DNA of 64,000 nt from Mycolicibacterium brisbanense (GTDB lineage: Bacteria > Actinomycetota > Actinomycetes > Mycobacteriales > Mycobacteriaceae): contig NZ_BCSX01000035.1 of NCBI RefSeq assembly GCF_001570425.1, forward strand, positions 1 through 64,000, in the 5' to 3' direction. The notes under the pieces were generated by a model. It ran no database searches and was not told the DNA's origin. It worked only from the letters and a program-made list of their open reading frames with translations. Made by a program: the position numbers and the translations under genes. Shown piece by piece: positions 53,658 to 62,702 of the stretch (positions within the stretch are counted from its first letter, which is position 1; each line of letters opens with the position of its first letter).

Positions 53658-54692
53658 TTATGGGGACGTCTCGGTCGGTGTGGTTGCTGGAGGCGCTGGG
53701 GCATTCTGGCCACGCGGCGATTCGTCGGCGCGCGGTGGTGAGTCGAACGTGACTTCGACGTTCTCGAAACCCTTACTGCGTTGGGCCGTCGCCTGTCCGG
53801 TGTACACGTCGCGATCAGCCGCGGTGAGATCGATGTTGTCGGTGAACTGGGTGAGCAACGCTCGCGGATGAAGGTGGTCGACCCGCACGACGTTGATCTC
53901 CGCGGACAGCACCACCAGAACGGCGGTGATGTACAGAAACGTGAGCATGCCCAAAACCAATGCGAACACCCCATTGGTCGCGCTGGCGCTCTTGACCACG
54001 TGCCCAACGTAGACAGCGCCGAAGGACTGCAACAGTTGCCAGCCCAGTGCCGCAATGACGGCTCCCGGGGCGACCTGCCGCACGGTCAAATAACGATCCG
54101 TGCTGATCCGGAACGCCGCGACGAACGCAGCGGTATTCACAACGCACAACCCCACGACGACGGCAATCTTGACGCCGACGCCGAAGATGCCCGCACCACC
54201 ACTGATCGCGGACAGTACCGTCGTTGCGAGCAGCGCTGCACCCACGGTGACCAACAGCAACAAACTCCGGCCACGCGCGTTGAGGGGATCTGGGCGACGG
54301 TGGCGTGGAACCGCCCACACGGTGTTCATCGCGTTCTGAAGCGCCACGCCGACGCCGAGGCCACCGTACAGCGCGCCCAACGTTCCTACGACTACTCCGG
54401 CGATGCCTCCGCTGATCTGCTTGGGTTCGCCCAATTGTGACCCGATCACGGGAAACTCGTGCAACGCCGAATGCAGCACCTGATCGCGCAGCGCCGGATG
54501 ACCTACCAGCACCCAACCCAAGACGGTCGAGAGTAACAGCAGCAGCGGGAAGACGGAGACGAACGCGTAATACGCGATCAGCGCCGACAAGTATCCGCCT
54601 TGATCGTCGATGAACTTGTAGAGCACCGCCAGCGGATAGCCGAACACCGGATAGCGCCGCTGCGCGGCATCGAGGCGATCGGTCAGTTCCAC
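53658..54692 (-). CDS. YihY/virulence-factor-BrkB-family membrane protein
   Basis: 344 aa with about six helices of the YihY (formerly ribonuclease BN) family: GGYLSALIAYYAFVSVFPLL, the GALYGGLGVGVALQNAMNTVW region and GAVIAALGWQLLQ. A hydrophilic Pro-rich tail of about 60 residues follows. Start is GTG 54692 with GGGAGG 7 nt upstream. Function of the family is uncertain; RNase activity has been dismissed for it in E. coli. Confidence 0.9.
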   Translation of the reverse strand: MELTDRLDAAQRRYPVFGYPLAVLYKFIDDQGGYLSALIAYYAFVSVFPLLLLLSTVLGWVLVGHPALRDQVLHSALHEFPVIGSQLGEPKQISGGIAGVVVGTLGALYGGLGVGVALQNAMNTVWAVPRHRRPDPLNARGRSLLLLVTVGAALLATTVLSAISGGAGIFGVGVKIAVVVGLCVVNTAAFVAAFRISTDRYLTVRQVAPGAVIAALGWQLLQSFGAVYVGHVVKSASATNGVFALVLGMLTFLYITAVLVVLSAEINVVRVDHLHPRALLTQFTDNIDLTAADRDVYTGQATAQRSKGFENVEVTFDSPPRADESPRGQNAPAPPATTPTETSP

Positions 54693-54835
54693 GACCCGCC
54701 TCCCTTCATCCTCCAGCGGAGTGTGGAGCGCTGTATACCCTGCTAGGCGACGTAATGAACCTGAAGCGATGTCCCGGGGGGCAGTTCGGGCTCGGAGTCG
54801 ACATCGCCCGAATCAGGGACGGTTGTGGTCAATCC

Positions 54836-55396
54836 TCAACGGCGGAATCCCCGGTTGACGGGTCGCGGCTCGAAACCATTGAAGGGATTGAACCAGCTCG
54901 TTGACATGGGTGGATCACCGAGCCATTCCAGGGTGTCGTCGAGGCAGTGTTGCCAGTCGATGTGCCGACCACTGACGAGGGAATTTGTCGCTGATTGCCA
55001 GTCGTCATCTCCCGGGGTCGCAGGCAGAGCCACGACCCTGTCGTTGTACTGGCCGTTCATCAGTGCGGCCTGGGCGTCAGCGATGCTGAGCATGAGCGCG
55101 ACTTCTTCGGCCACGCTCCGGGGGTAGGGGAGATGGCCGACTTCAAGGTCAAGAGCCAGGTCGTCGAATCCGCGTGCGAACTGGCGCCGCCACCAGGCGG
55201 GAAGCGCCCATGTCTCTTCAGGAAGACGATCGAAAACCCGCCACCGGCCTGCTAACTCGCCGACGGGCCGATCACCGTTCTCCTCGATATCGTCGTAGGC
55301 GTTCTCGGAGTTGGCTCGTAGCTGGGTCCGGAGCAATTCGCGTTGTCGCGGCGTGAGTTTGAGCCGAAATGCCGCCACCGGATCGTTGCTAGTCAT
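54836..55396 (-). CDS. Hypothetical protein (186 aa)
   Basis: Family not recognised. Acidic, Trp-rich (TWALPAWWRRQFARGFDDL, DWQHCLDDTLEWLG), no signal peptide or membrane helix. ATG 55396 begins TSNDPVAAFRLKLTPRQREL; a TTG 36 nt upstream is in frame. Codon use looks like the neighbours. The protein may be a small soluble partner or immunity-like protein, but nothing supports a specific role. Confidence 0.6.
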   Translation of the reverse strand: MTSNDPVAAFRLKLTPRQRELLRTQLRANSENAYDDIEENGDRPVGELAGRWRVFDRLPEETWALPAWWRRQFARGFDDLALDLEVGHLPYPRSVAEEVALMLSIADAQAALMNGQYNDRVVALPATPGDDDWQSATNSLVSGRHIDWQHCLDDTLEWLGDPPMSTSWFNPFNGFEPRPVNRGFRR

Positions 55397-55501
55397 GTCG
55401 AATCCACTTGCCGTTGCTTCGTTCTGAGCCAAAGCCGTGCTGCAATTGCCGGCGTCGCGTCGCGGGTTCTCACCAACCGCTGTACCGACCCCACCCGGCG
55501 T

Positions 55502-56374
55502 TCATGAACGTCCGGACTTCTCCAGCGTGAACTGATTGACATCAACCTGGCCCTGCCGGAACAACCTCGCGCATCCTGTCAGGTATTTCATGTACCGCTC
55601 GTAGACCTCCTGCGATTGGATCTCAGTGGCCTGCACGCGATTTGCCTGTAGCGCGCTGGCCCAGATGTCCAGGGTCCTCGCATAGTGGGACTGCAGCGAT
55701 TGCCGGCGGGTCAGCGTGAAGCCCACGTCGTTCGCGTGCTCTTCGACCATGGGCGCAGACGGCAGCTGACCGCCGGGAAAGATCTCGGTCAGAATGAACT
55801 TGATGAAGCGTGCCAGCTCGAACGTGATGGGCACGCCGAGCCGTTGGGCGTCGTTGGGGTGGATTCCGCAAATCGTGTGCAGCAACATCGCGCCGTCGGA
55901 CGGCAGGGCCCGATACGCCATGTCGAAGAACGCCGGATACCGCTGATGGCCGAAATGCTCGAACGCACCGATCGACACGATGCGGTCGACCGGTTCGTCG
56001 AACTCCTCCCACCCGGCCAACAGCACTCGCCGGCGCCTGGGGCTGTCCAAGCGGTCGAACATCGCCTGCACATGCGCGGCCTGGTTCTTGGACAGGGTCA
56101 ACCCGACGACGTCGACGTCGTAGCGTTCGATCGCGCGCCGTAGCGTAGCGCCCCAACCGCAGCCGATGTCGAGCAACGTCATCCCCGGCTCAAGGCGCAG
56201 CTTGCCCAGCGCCAGGTCGATCTTGGCCAGCTGCGCCTCCTCCAACGTCATGTCGTCGCGTTCGAAGTACGCGCAGCTGTAGGTCCGTGTCGGATCGAGG
56301 AACAGGGCGAAGAAATCGTCGGAGAGGTCGTAGTGAGCCTGTACATCCTTGAAGTGCGGGGTCAAGCTGGGCAT
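55502..56374 (-). CDS. Mycolic acid cyclopropane synthase-type methyltransferase
   Basis: 290-aa SAM-dependent methyltransferase of the CmaA/PcaA/MmaA family that modifies meromycolate chains. The start, LTPHFKDVQAHYDLSDDFFA, is characteristic. SAM motif TLLDIGCGWGATLRRA, then VGLTLSKNQAAHV, SIGAFEHFGHQRY (carbonate-site region) and the C-terminal YTRTLDIWA-like HYARTLDIWA. ATG 56374 is chosen because it matches family starts; the open frame goes on upstream without homology. Which position it modifies cannot be told. Confidence 0.94.
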   Translation of the reverse strand: MPSLTPHFKDVQAHYDLSDDFFALFLDPTRTYSCAYFERDDMTLEEAQLAKIDLALGKLRLEPGMTLLDIGCGWGATLRRAIERYDVDVVGLTLSKNQAAHVQAMFDRLDSPRRRRVLLAGWEEFDEPVDRIVSIGAFEHFGHQRYPAFFDMAYRALPSDGAMLLHTICGIHPNDAQRLGVPITFELARFIKFILTEIFPGGQLPSAPMVEEHANDVGFTLTRRQSLQSHYARTLDIWASALQANRVQATEIQSQEVYERYMKYLTGCARLFRQGQVDVNQFTLEKSGRS

Positions 56375-56554
56375 GAGTGGATCCACCTTTCTGACACGTG
56401 CGGGTGAACGCGCCGGTTCATCGGGTCCGCTCACGGAATTCGCAGCCAACCCGGCCGCGGATGGCTTCCCATTTCGGACGCCATTGAACCCATCTGCGGG
56501 CGCCTGCGTTCCGAATCTGTAGTGAAGGGCGGCGGTCGGAGCCGTCGCGAAAAG

Positions 56555-57475
56555 ATGGGCGGCATTGTGCACGGTGAACCTGCGACGGCGTCGGCGGCAG
56601 ACCACTTCGCCCCCGAGGAGGTTGCCCTGCGGCCACGGGAAGTTCGCTTCGACTGGCACAGTGCGCCGCTGCACTGGATTCCGGGGGATCCGTATGGTTC
56701 GCACATCGTCACGGCCCTCAACCTGTTTCTGCCGGTGGCGGAGCGGTGGTTTTCCAGGTTGCTGGCAGACGCAATGGAGTATGTGCGTGATGAGCGTCTG
56801 CGCGAGGAGATCATCGGCTTCATCGGCCAGGAATCGGTGCACGCCAAGACCCATGACGACGTCCTGGTCAATTACGTCCGGCGCCACGGCATCGAGCCCG
56901 ACCCGTTCTATCGTCAGCTGGAATGGGTTGCGGCACAATACGACCGGCGGATGGCCGGAGTCTCCGGTCGCCACCGGCGCAAGGCGCTGGCCTCAGGCAC
57001 CCATGCGCTGTGTGCCGCAGAGCATTTCACCGGTGTGCTCGGCCACTGGGCGCTCAACAACGCTTGGGATGACATGGGTGTCGACCCGACTTTGTGTGAC
57101 CTGTACCGGTGGCACGGGGCCGAGGAGGTCGAGCACCGCCACGTGTCCTACCACGTCGCCAAGTATTTCGGCATGGACTTCCTGGCCCAAGCAGTCGCAG
57201 GGGTCTTGGTCAGTGTCGTGTTCTTCACGATGTTGTTGCGCGGCACCAAGTTCCTCATCCACGAAGATCCAGCGCTGCCCAATCTCGGCTACGTCCGGCT
57301 CCTGTGGAAACTACGCGCCGCGGGCAGGCGCGGGACCATTCCCACCGGAGGCTTCATGATCCGTTGCGGGCTGCGGCTGCTGCGACCTGACTACGATCCG
57401 GTCGACGAAGGTGTTACAGCACAAGCGGTCGCCTACCTGGCCACATCTCCCGCGGCGCGAGCGGTCCATGGCTGA
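56555..57475 (+). CDS. PF10118-type metal-dependent hydrolase / putative di-iron protein
   Basis: About 306 aa. Two Glu/His-rich helices, GFIGQESVHAKTHDD and WHGAEEVEHRHVSYH, look like the ligands of a di-iron four-helix site, as does ALCAAEHFTGVLG. A hydrophobic helix follows (FLAQAVAGVLVSVVFFTMLL), suggesting membrane attachment. Annotated in databases as metal-dependent hydrolase. Start uncertain: ATG 56555, or GTG 56522 / 56567. Its stop overlaps the next gene by 8 nt, a 2Fe-2S reductase, so an oxygenase or desaturase fed by that reductase is a real alternative. Confidence 0.82.
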   Translation: MGGIVHGEPATASAADHFAPEEVALRPREVRFDWHSAPLHWIPGDPYGSHIVTALNLFLPVAERWFSRLLADAMEYVRDERLREEIIGFIGQESVHAKTHDDVLVNYVRRHGIEPDPFYRQLEWVAAQYDRRMAGVSGRHRRKALASGTHALCAAEHFTGVLGHWALNNAWDDMGVDPTLCDLYRWHGAEEVEHRHVSYHVAKYFGMDFLAQAVAGVLVSVVFFTMLLRGTKFLIHEDPALPNLGYVRLLWKLRAAGRRGTIPTGGFMIRCGLRLLRPDYDPVDEGVTAQAVAYLATSPAARAVHG

Positions 57476-58595
57476 GTCAGCCCGTCGGGTGATCGGTTCG
57501 CACGTCGGCGACCCGCCACCGGGCCTTTACCGAACCACCCGACCCGACCTCCTCATCCGGTTCGCCGGCTACGCCGTCGCCAAGTTCGTGTCCGGTGTCA
57601 TGCGTCTGGGCGGCGACGGCGAGCTTCCGGAACTCGCCCATGCCCGCAATCGCCGGGAAATGCTCGTGGTGCGTCGTCGCAACGTGGCGCGGGATGGCAC
57701 CGTCGTCGAACTCACCGTGGCGGCGCACGACGGCACGGCCCTGCCTCCGTGGCACCCGGGCGCCCACATCGATACCCATCTCCCGTCCGGGCGCACACGC
57801 CAGTACTCGCTCTGCGGCGACCCGCGTCGAACCCAGGAGTACCGATTCGCCGTCCGACGAACGTGGGATGGCAGTGGCTCTTCCAAGGAAGCGCATGGGC
57901 TGCGCGTGAACCAGGTCATCGAGATCAGTACGCCGCGCAACGCATTCCTCATGCCCCTGCCCGGTTCAGCGTCGCGCGCACAGAGGCTGCACTTCGTCGC
58001 AGGCGGCATCGGTATCACGCCCATCCTGCCCATGGCGCGGCTCGCTCAGTGCACGGGAGTGCCGTGGTCGCTGTGCTACGTCGGCCGGCACCGCGACAAT
58101 CTACCGTTTCTGGACGAACTATCCGCCTTCGGCGACAAGGTGCGGGTGCACACCACCGATCAGCACGGACGACCAGGTACCACTGAGCTACTCGCCGGGG
58201 CTGATGAAACGACCGCAGTCTATGTGTGTGGCCCACCCCCGATGGTCGACGCCGTCCGTCGCACCGTCGCGCCCGGTACCGAGTTGCACTTCGAGCGTTT
58301 CTCACCGCTACCTGTTGTCGACGGAAAGCCGTTCGAAGTGATGCTGGCCCGAAGCGCCACGGTGATACAGGTTGGTGCCCAGCAGAGCACCTTGGCCGCG
58401 CTGCAGTCATACCTTCCACACGTCAGTTACTCGTGCCGACAAGGGTATTGCGGGTCCTGCGTGCAGCAGGTGCTTGCCGGTGACGTCGACCATCGCGACA
58501 ACCTGCTCACCGACGAACAACGGGAACTGGGACAAATGCTGGTCTGTGTCTCGCGGGCCAAACCTACATCCGCACCGCTTGTTTTGGACCTCTGA
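57468..58595 (+). CDS. Phthalate dioxygenase reductase-like flavin / 2Fe-2S protein
   Basis: 375 aa. After an N-terminal extension of about 65 residues come a flavin domain (RQYSLCGDP), an NAD domain (FVAGGIGITPILPM and YVCGPPPMVDAV) and a C-terminal plant-type 2Fe-2S domain (SCRQGYCGSCVQQVL, then the fourth Cys in LVCVSRA). Electrons go from NADH via flavin to the Fe-S centre to an oxygenase. ATG 57468 lies inside the previous gene (8-nt overlap), implying the two proteins work together. Confidence 0.93.
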   Translation: MAESARRVIGSHVGDPPPGLYRTTRPDLLIRFAGYAVAKFVSGVMRLGGDGELPELAHARNRREMLVVRRRNVARDGTVVELTVAAHDGTALPPWHPGAHIDTHLPSGRTRQYSLCGDPRRTQEYRFAVRRTWDGSGSSKEAHGLRVNQVIEISTPRNAFLMPLPGSASRAQRLHFVAGGIGITPILPMARLAQCTGVPWSLCYVGRHRDNLPFLDELSAFGDKVRVHTTDQHGRPGTTELLAGADETTAVYVCGPPPMVDAVRRTVAPGTELHFERFSPLPVVDGKPFEVMLARSATVIQVGAQQSTLAALQSYLPHVSYSCRQGYCGSCVQQVLAGDVDHRDNLLTDEQRELGQMLVCVSRAKPTSAPLVLDL

Positions 58596-58647
58596 AGGAA
58601 TTCGCCGGCCCGCGACGCTCGACTCGAACTCTCGCAACCTGCGCGGG

Positions 58648-59688
58648 CTATCGCGTCAGCGACACCAGTTCTTCGCAGAACCGCACCGTCTCGGTGTCGG
58701 AGGTGGCCAGCGGATGCACCAGCATCGTGGTCACACCCGCCTCGGCGTAGGCGGCGAGCCGTTCCTTCACGAATCCCGTTGGCCCCACCAGGGATACGTT
58801 GCGCACCAGCTCGTCGGGGACGGCCGCGACGGCCTCGGCCTTCTTGCCCGCCAGGTACAGATCCTGGATGCGGTCGGCAACGTCGCCGAATCCGTACCGG
58901 GTGGCGAGGTTGTGGTAGAAGTTCTTGCCGCGGGCGCCCATCCCGCCGATGTACAGGGCCAGTTGGGGTTTCGCCCATGCCAGCCGGTCGTCGACGTCAT
59001 CGCCGATGGCCAGGCTGGCGCTGACCATCACGTCCAGTGGCCCCAGTCCCGGGTCGCGTTTGGCAGCGCCGACGCGCAGGGCGTCACCCCAGACGTCGTC
59101 AGCCTTCTCGGGGTAGTAGAAGACCGGCTGCCAACCCTCGGCGATCTCAGCGGTGAGCTCCACGTTCTTCGGCCCCAGAGCCGCGATGGTGATCGGAATG
59201 CGTTCGCGCACTGGATGATTGATGAGGTGCAGGGATTTGCCGAGGCCGGTGCCACGCTCTGCGGGCAGCGGCAGCTGGTAGTGCTTGCCGGCGTAGTTGA
59301 CGTCCTCACGCCGCCACACCTGACGGCAGATCTCGACCACCTCGCGGGTGCGGCCCAGCGGCGCGTCGAACGGAACGCCGTGGAAGCCCTCCATGACCTG
59401 GGGTCCGGAGGTGCCGATGCCGAGCCGGAAACGGCCATCGGAGACGTAGTCCACGCCTGCGGCCGTCATCGCGAGCAGTGATGGGGTGCGGGTGTAGATC
59501 GGCACGACACCGGTGCCGAGTTCGATGGTCGAGGTCTTGGCGGCCAGGTAGCCCAGCTGGCTGATGGCGTCGTACGAGTAGGCCTCCGGCACCAGGGCGA
59601 GGTCGATGCCCACCTTCTCCAACTCGACCACCTGATCGGCAGCCTCTTTGAAGCCGCCCGCATAGCTCAGAAAGATGCCCGTCCGCAT
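58648..59688 (-). CDS. LLM-class F420-dependent oxidoreductase
   Basis: 346-aa luciferase-like TIM-barrel protein. MRTGIFLSYAGGFKEAADQV, VPIYTRTPSLLAMTAAGVD, GRFRLGIGTSGPQVMEGFHG in part, and LGPKNVELTAEIAEGW are typical of mycobacterial F420H2-dependent members. ATG 59688 follows TATAAC by 6 nt without a ribosome site, so a leaderless mRNA is likely. The promoter holds the palindrome CAACCGGTTG. Convergent with the reductase gene. Substrate unknown. Confidence 0.9.
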   Translation of the reverse strand: MRTGIFLSYAGGFKEAADQVVELEKVGIDLALVPEAYSYDAISQLGYLAAKTSTIELGTGVVPIYTRTPSLLAMTAAGVDYVSDGRFRLGIGTSGPQVMEGFHGVPFDAPLGRTREVVEICRQVWRREDVNYAGKHYQLPLPAERGTGLGKSLHLINHPVRERIPITIAALGPKNVELTAEIAEGWQPVFYYPEKADDVWGDALRVGAAKRDPGLGPLDVMVSASLAIGDDVDDRLAWAKPQLALYIGGMGARGKNFYHNLATRYGFGDVADRIQDLYLAGKKAEAVAAVPDELVRNVSLVGPTGFVKERLAAYAEAGVTTMLVHPLATSDTETVRFCEELVSLTR

Positions 59689-59694
59689 GGTGGA

Positions 59695-59716
59695 GTTATA
59701 CACCATCAACCGGTTG
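59695..59716 (-). promoter_or_regulatory. Leaderless -10 and palindrome before the F420-type oxidoreductase
   Basis: On the minus strand TATAAC (59700 to 59695) ends 6 nt before ATG 59688. Just upstream is the perfect 10-bp palindrome CAACCGGTTG (59707-59716), positioned in the -10/-35 spacer, as expected of a repressor site. Confidence 0.5.
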
Positions 59717-59844
59717 GTTGGGACGGTGGTGTGGCCCGGGCTTTGTCGAACGCGCGCCTTCCGCGAAAACGACGAAAAGGTCGTTCCGGCGTGCTCGGAG
59801 CTGCGTTTACGTCAATCTCGCGGGCTCTCATGCCCGCCGGGGAG

Positions 59845-60720
59845 TCAGCCCTTCAGCAGGGCAGCGACCTTGTCCTCCAACTGGACCGGCGGGGCGTCGG
59901 GGTCGGCGAATCCGGTGCGCGGCAGCGCCACCTCCGCGTCGGCGAAGTCCCGGTAGGTCTTGTCGCCGGCCAGCGTGGCCAGCAGGTATCCGGTGAGCAG
60001 CGCCCGGACCACCTTCTGCGTGCCGCGGTCCGGGCCGGGCAGACCGATGAACCGGGTGAGCTTGCGGCCTTCCACCAGACCGGCGGACTCGGCCTTGTCG
60101 ACGGTGCGCAGCGTCGAACCCTGCCACGCCGCCGCCAGCTCGGCAGCGTTGGAGCGCAGGTTGAGGGGGTCGCCGGTGGAGGCGAGGATCAGGCCGGGCA
60201 CCTTGAGCGTCGCCGCCGGCTGCTCGGCCGGTGGTTTGGTGACCGTGGGGAACAACGCGGCCACCGCCTTCGGGGCGTGCGGTCCGGAGGCCAGCCCGGC
60301 CGCCGCGAACACCGCGGCCGAACCACCGAAACCGTGCCCCACCAGGCCTCGCTTGGCCGGGTGCACGCTGATCTTGCCGGGCCCGAGCCGCACGCCGCTG
60401 ACGATGTCCAGCGTGGCGCCGAGGTCGAAGGCGAAGTTGAGCACCGAGGGCGCCACTCCAGCTTCGGTACTGGGTGCCGCGGCGACGATGCCCCAGGACG
60501 CCAGATGCTCCAGGGTGCGGGTGTAGTTCTCGGCTTTCGCCAGCCAGTCGTGGCCGAACGCCACGCCGGGCAAATTCAGACCGGCCTCGGGTGTGTACAC
60601 GACGCCGGGTACGCCTGCGAATGCCAAGTCACCGCGCAGTACGCGGTGCGGTCCGCGGCGGGTCAACGCACGGAAGAGCTTCTTGGTGCTGGCCACCCGA
60701 TGACCGTAGCCCACGCCCAT
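59845..60720 (-). CDS. Alpha/beta hydrolase, Rv3438-like
   Basis: 291 aa. PGVAFGHDWLAKAENYTRTL resembles the first catalytic-fold strand, and GLVGHGFGGSAAVFAAAG carries the nucleophile-elbow position as GHGFGG: the usual Ser of GxSxG is Phe, with Gly on either side. GLILASTGDPLNLRS fits the acid strand. So catalysis by a normal Ser triad is doubtful. Orientation opposite to glmS and distance to it match Rv3438 in M. tuberculosis, which marks the return to the conserved backbone. Confidence 0.78.
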   Translation of the reverse strand: MGVGYGHRVASTKKLFRALTRRGPHRVLRGDLAFAGVPGVVYTPEAGLNLPGVAFGHDWLAKAENYTRTLEHLASWGIVAAAPSTEAGVAPSVLNFAFDLGATLDIVSGVRLGPGKISVHPAKRGLVGHGFGGSAAVFAAAGLASGPHAPKAVAALFPTVTKPPAEQPAATLKVPGLILASTGDPLNLRSNAAELAAAWQGSTLRTVDKAESAGLVEGRKLTRFIGLPGPDRGTQKVVRALLTGYLLATLAGDKTYRDFADAEVALPRTGFADPDAPPVQLEDKVAALLKG

Positions 60721-60816
60721 GTCCGAGCAGGGGACGAATGGTGTCGGTGCACCAACTGCCCATCCTGATGAATCAGCTCACAGCTAGCGGAAGCAGGTGC
60801 GGGGCGCCGCCTGCAC

Positions 60817-60822
60817 TACCCT
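60817..60822 (+). promoter_or_regulatory. -10 element of glmS (leaderless)
   Basis: TACCCT ends 8 nt before the glmS ATG; no Shine-Dalgarno sequence lies between. No glmS ribozyme or other leader is present, consistent with a transcript starting at or near the ATG. Confidence 0.45.
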
Positions 60823-60830
60823 GGGTCCCT

Positions 60831-62696
60831 ATGTGTGGAATCGTCGGCTACGTCGGGGTGCGCCCGGCCCGCGACATCGTCGTCGACGCGCTGCGCCGCA
60901 TGGAGTACCGGGGCTACGACTCAGCGGGGATCGCGCTGGTCGACGGCGAGGGCGGGCTGACGGTACGTCGGCGCGCCGGCCGGTTGGTCAACCTGGAGGC
61001 CGCGCTCGCCGAGACCGACGATGACCTGCTCACGGGCAGCACCGGCCTCGGCCACACCCGCTGGGCGACCCACGGCAGGCCCACCGACCGCAACGCACAC
61101 CCGCACCGCGACGCCGCGGGCAAGATCGCCGTGGTCCACAACGGCATCATCGAGAACTTCGCCGGGCTGCGTGCCGAGTTGGAAGCCGCCGGAGTCGAGT
61201 TCGCCAGCGACACCGACACCGAGGTGGCCGTGCATCTGGTGGCCCGGCAGTACGCCCACGGCGACACCGCCGGTGACTTCCCGGCCTCGGTTCTGGCGGT
61301 GCTGCAGCGCCTGGAAGGCCACTTCACGCTGGTGTTCGCCAACGCCGACGATCCGGGCACCATCGTGGCGGCGCGCCGGTCCACGCCGCTGGTGGTCGGT
61401 GTCGGCAAGGGGGAGATGTTCGTCGGCTCCGACGTCGCGGCGTTCATCGAACACACCCGGGACGCTGTCGAGCTGGGCCAGGATCAGGCCGTCGTGATCA
61501 CCGCCGACAGCTACCGCATCACCGACTTCTACGGCAACGACGATGTGGACTATCGCGAGTTCCACATCGACTGGGATCTCGACGCCGCCGAGAAGGGTGG
61601 CTTCGACTACTTCATGCTCAAGGAGATCGCCGAGCAACCGGCGGCCGTGGCGGACACCCTGCTGGGTCACTTCGTCGACGACCGCATCGTGCTCGACGAA
61701 CAGCGCCTGAGCGATCAGGAACTTCGCGAGATCGACAAGGTGTTCATCGTCGCCTGCGGCACCGCTTACCACTCGGGCCTGCTGGCCAAGTACGCGATCG
61801 AGCACTGGACCCGGCTGCCCGTCGAGGTCGAGCTCGCCAGCGAGTTCCGCTACCGCGATCCCGTACTGGACCGCAGCACGCTCGTCATCGCGATCTCGCA
61901 GTCCGGCGAGACCGCCGACACGCTGGAGGCGGTGCGGCACGCCAAGACGCAGAAGGCCAAGGTGCTGGCCATCTGCAACACGAACGGCAGCCAGATTCCG
62001 CGCGAGGCCGACGCTGTGCTCTACACGCGTGCCGGGCCGGAGATCGGCGTGGCGGCCACCAAGACCTTCCTGGCGCAGATCGCTGCGAACTACCTGGTCG
62101 GGCTGGCGCTCGCGCAGGCGCGGGGTACCAAGTACCCCGACGAGGTGCGGCGCGAGTACCACGTGCTGGAGTCCATGCCGGCTCTGGTGAAGCGGGTGCT
62201 GGCCGGCATCGAGCCCGTGAGCCAGTTGGCGCAGCGGTTCGCGTTGTCATCGGCGGTGCTGTTCCTGGGTCGCCATGTGGGTTACCCGGTTGCGTTGGAG
62301 GGCGCGCTCAAGCTCAAGGAGCTCGCCTACATGCACGCCGAGGGCTTCGCGGCCGGTGAGCTCAAGCACGGCCCCATCGCGCTGATCGAGGAAGATCTCC
62401 CGGTGATCGTGGTGATGCCGTCACCCAAGAACGCGCAGATGTTGCACGCCAAGCTGCTCAGCAACATCCGGGAGATCCAGGCCCGCGGTGCCATCACCAT
62501 CGTCATCGCCGAGGAGGGCGACGACACGGTCCGGCCGTATGCCGATCACCTGATCGAGATACCTTCGGTGTCAACGCTTTTCCAGCCGTTGCTGTCGACC
62601 ATCCCGTTGCAGGTGTTCGCTGCCGGGGTGGCCCGGGCCCGCGGGTACGACGTCGACAAACCACGCAACCTGGCCAAGTCCGTCACCGTCGAATAG
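60831..62696 (+). CDS. glmS: Glutamine-fructose-6-phosphate aminotransferase
   Basis: 621-aa enzyme making glucosamine-6-phosphate from fructose-6-phosphate and glutamine, the first step to UDP-GlcNAc. N-terminal glutaminase domain starts with the catalytic Cys (MCGIVGYVG), with RWATHGRPT and HNGIIENF. Two SIS isomerase domains follow (ACGTAYHSG, ISQSGETADTLEA, FLGRHVGYPVALEGALKLKE in part), and the end KPRNLAKSVTVE with Lys near the C-terminus is conserved. ATG 60831 must be the start because Cys2 has to be exposed. Feeds glmM. Confidence 0.98.
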   Translation: MCGIVGYVGVRPARDIVVDALRRMEYRGYDSAGIALVDGEGGLTVRRRAGRLVNLEAALAETDDDLLTGSTGLGHTRWATHGRPTDRNAHPHRDAAGKIAVVHNGIIENFAGLRAELEAAGVEFASDTDTEVAVHLVARQYAHGDTAGDFPASVLAVLQRLEGHFTLVFANADDPGTIVAARRSTPLVVGVGKGEMFVGSDVAAFIEHTRDAVELGQDQAVVITADSYRITDFYGNDDVDYREFHIDWDLDAAEKGGFDYFMLKEIAEQPAAVADTLLGHFVDDRIVLDEQRLSDQELREIDKVFIVACGTAYHSGLLAKYAIEHWTRLPVEVELASEFRYRDPVLDRSTLVIAISQSGETADTLEAVRHAKTQKAKVLAICNTNGSQIPREADAVLYTRAGPEIGVAATKTFLAQIAANYLVGLALAQARGTKYPDEVRREYHVLESMPALVKRVLAGIEPVSQLAQRFALSSAVLFLGRHVGYPVALEGALKLKELAYMHAEGFAAGELKHGPIALIEEDLPVIVVMPSPKNAQMLHAKLLSNIREIQARGAITIVIAEEGDDTVRPYADHLIEIPSVSTLFQPLLSTIPLQVFAAGVARARGYDVDKPRNLAKSVTVE

Positions 62697-62702
62697 CGCC
62701 GC

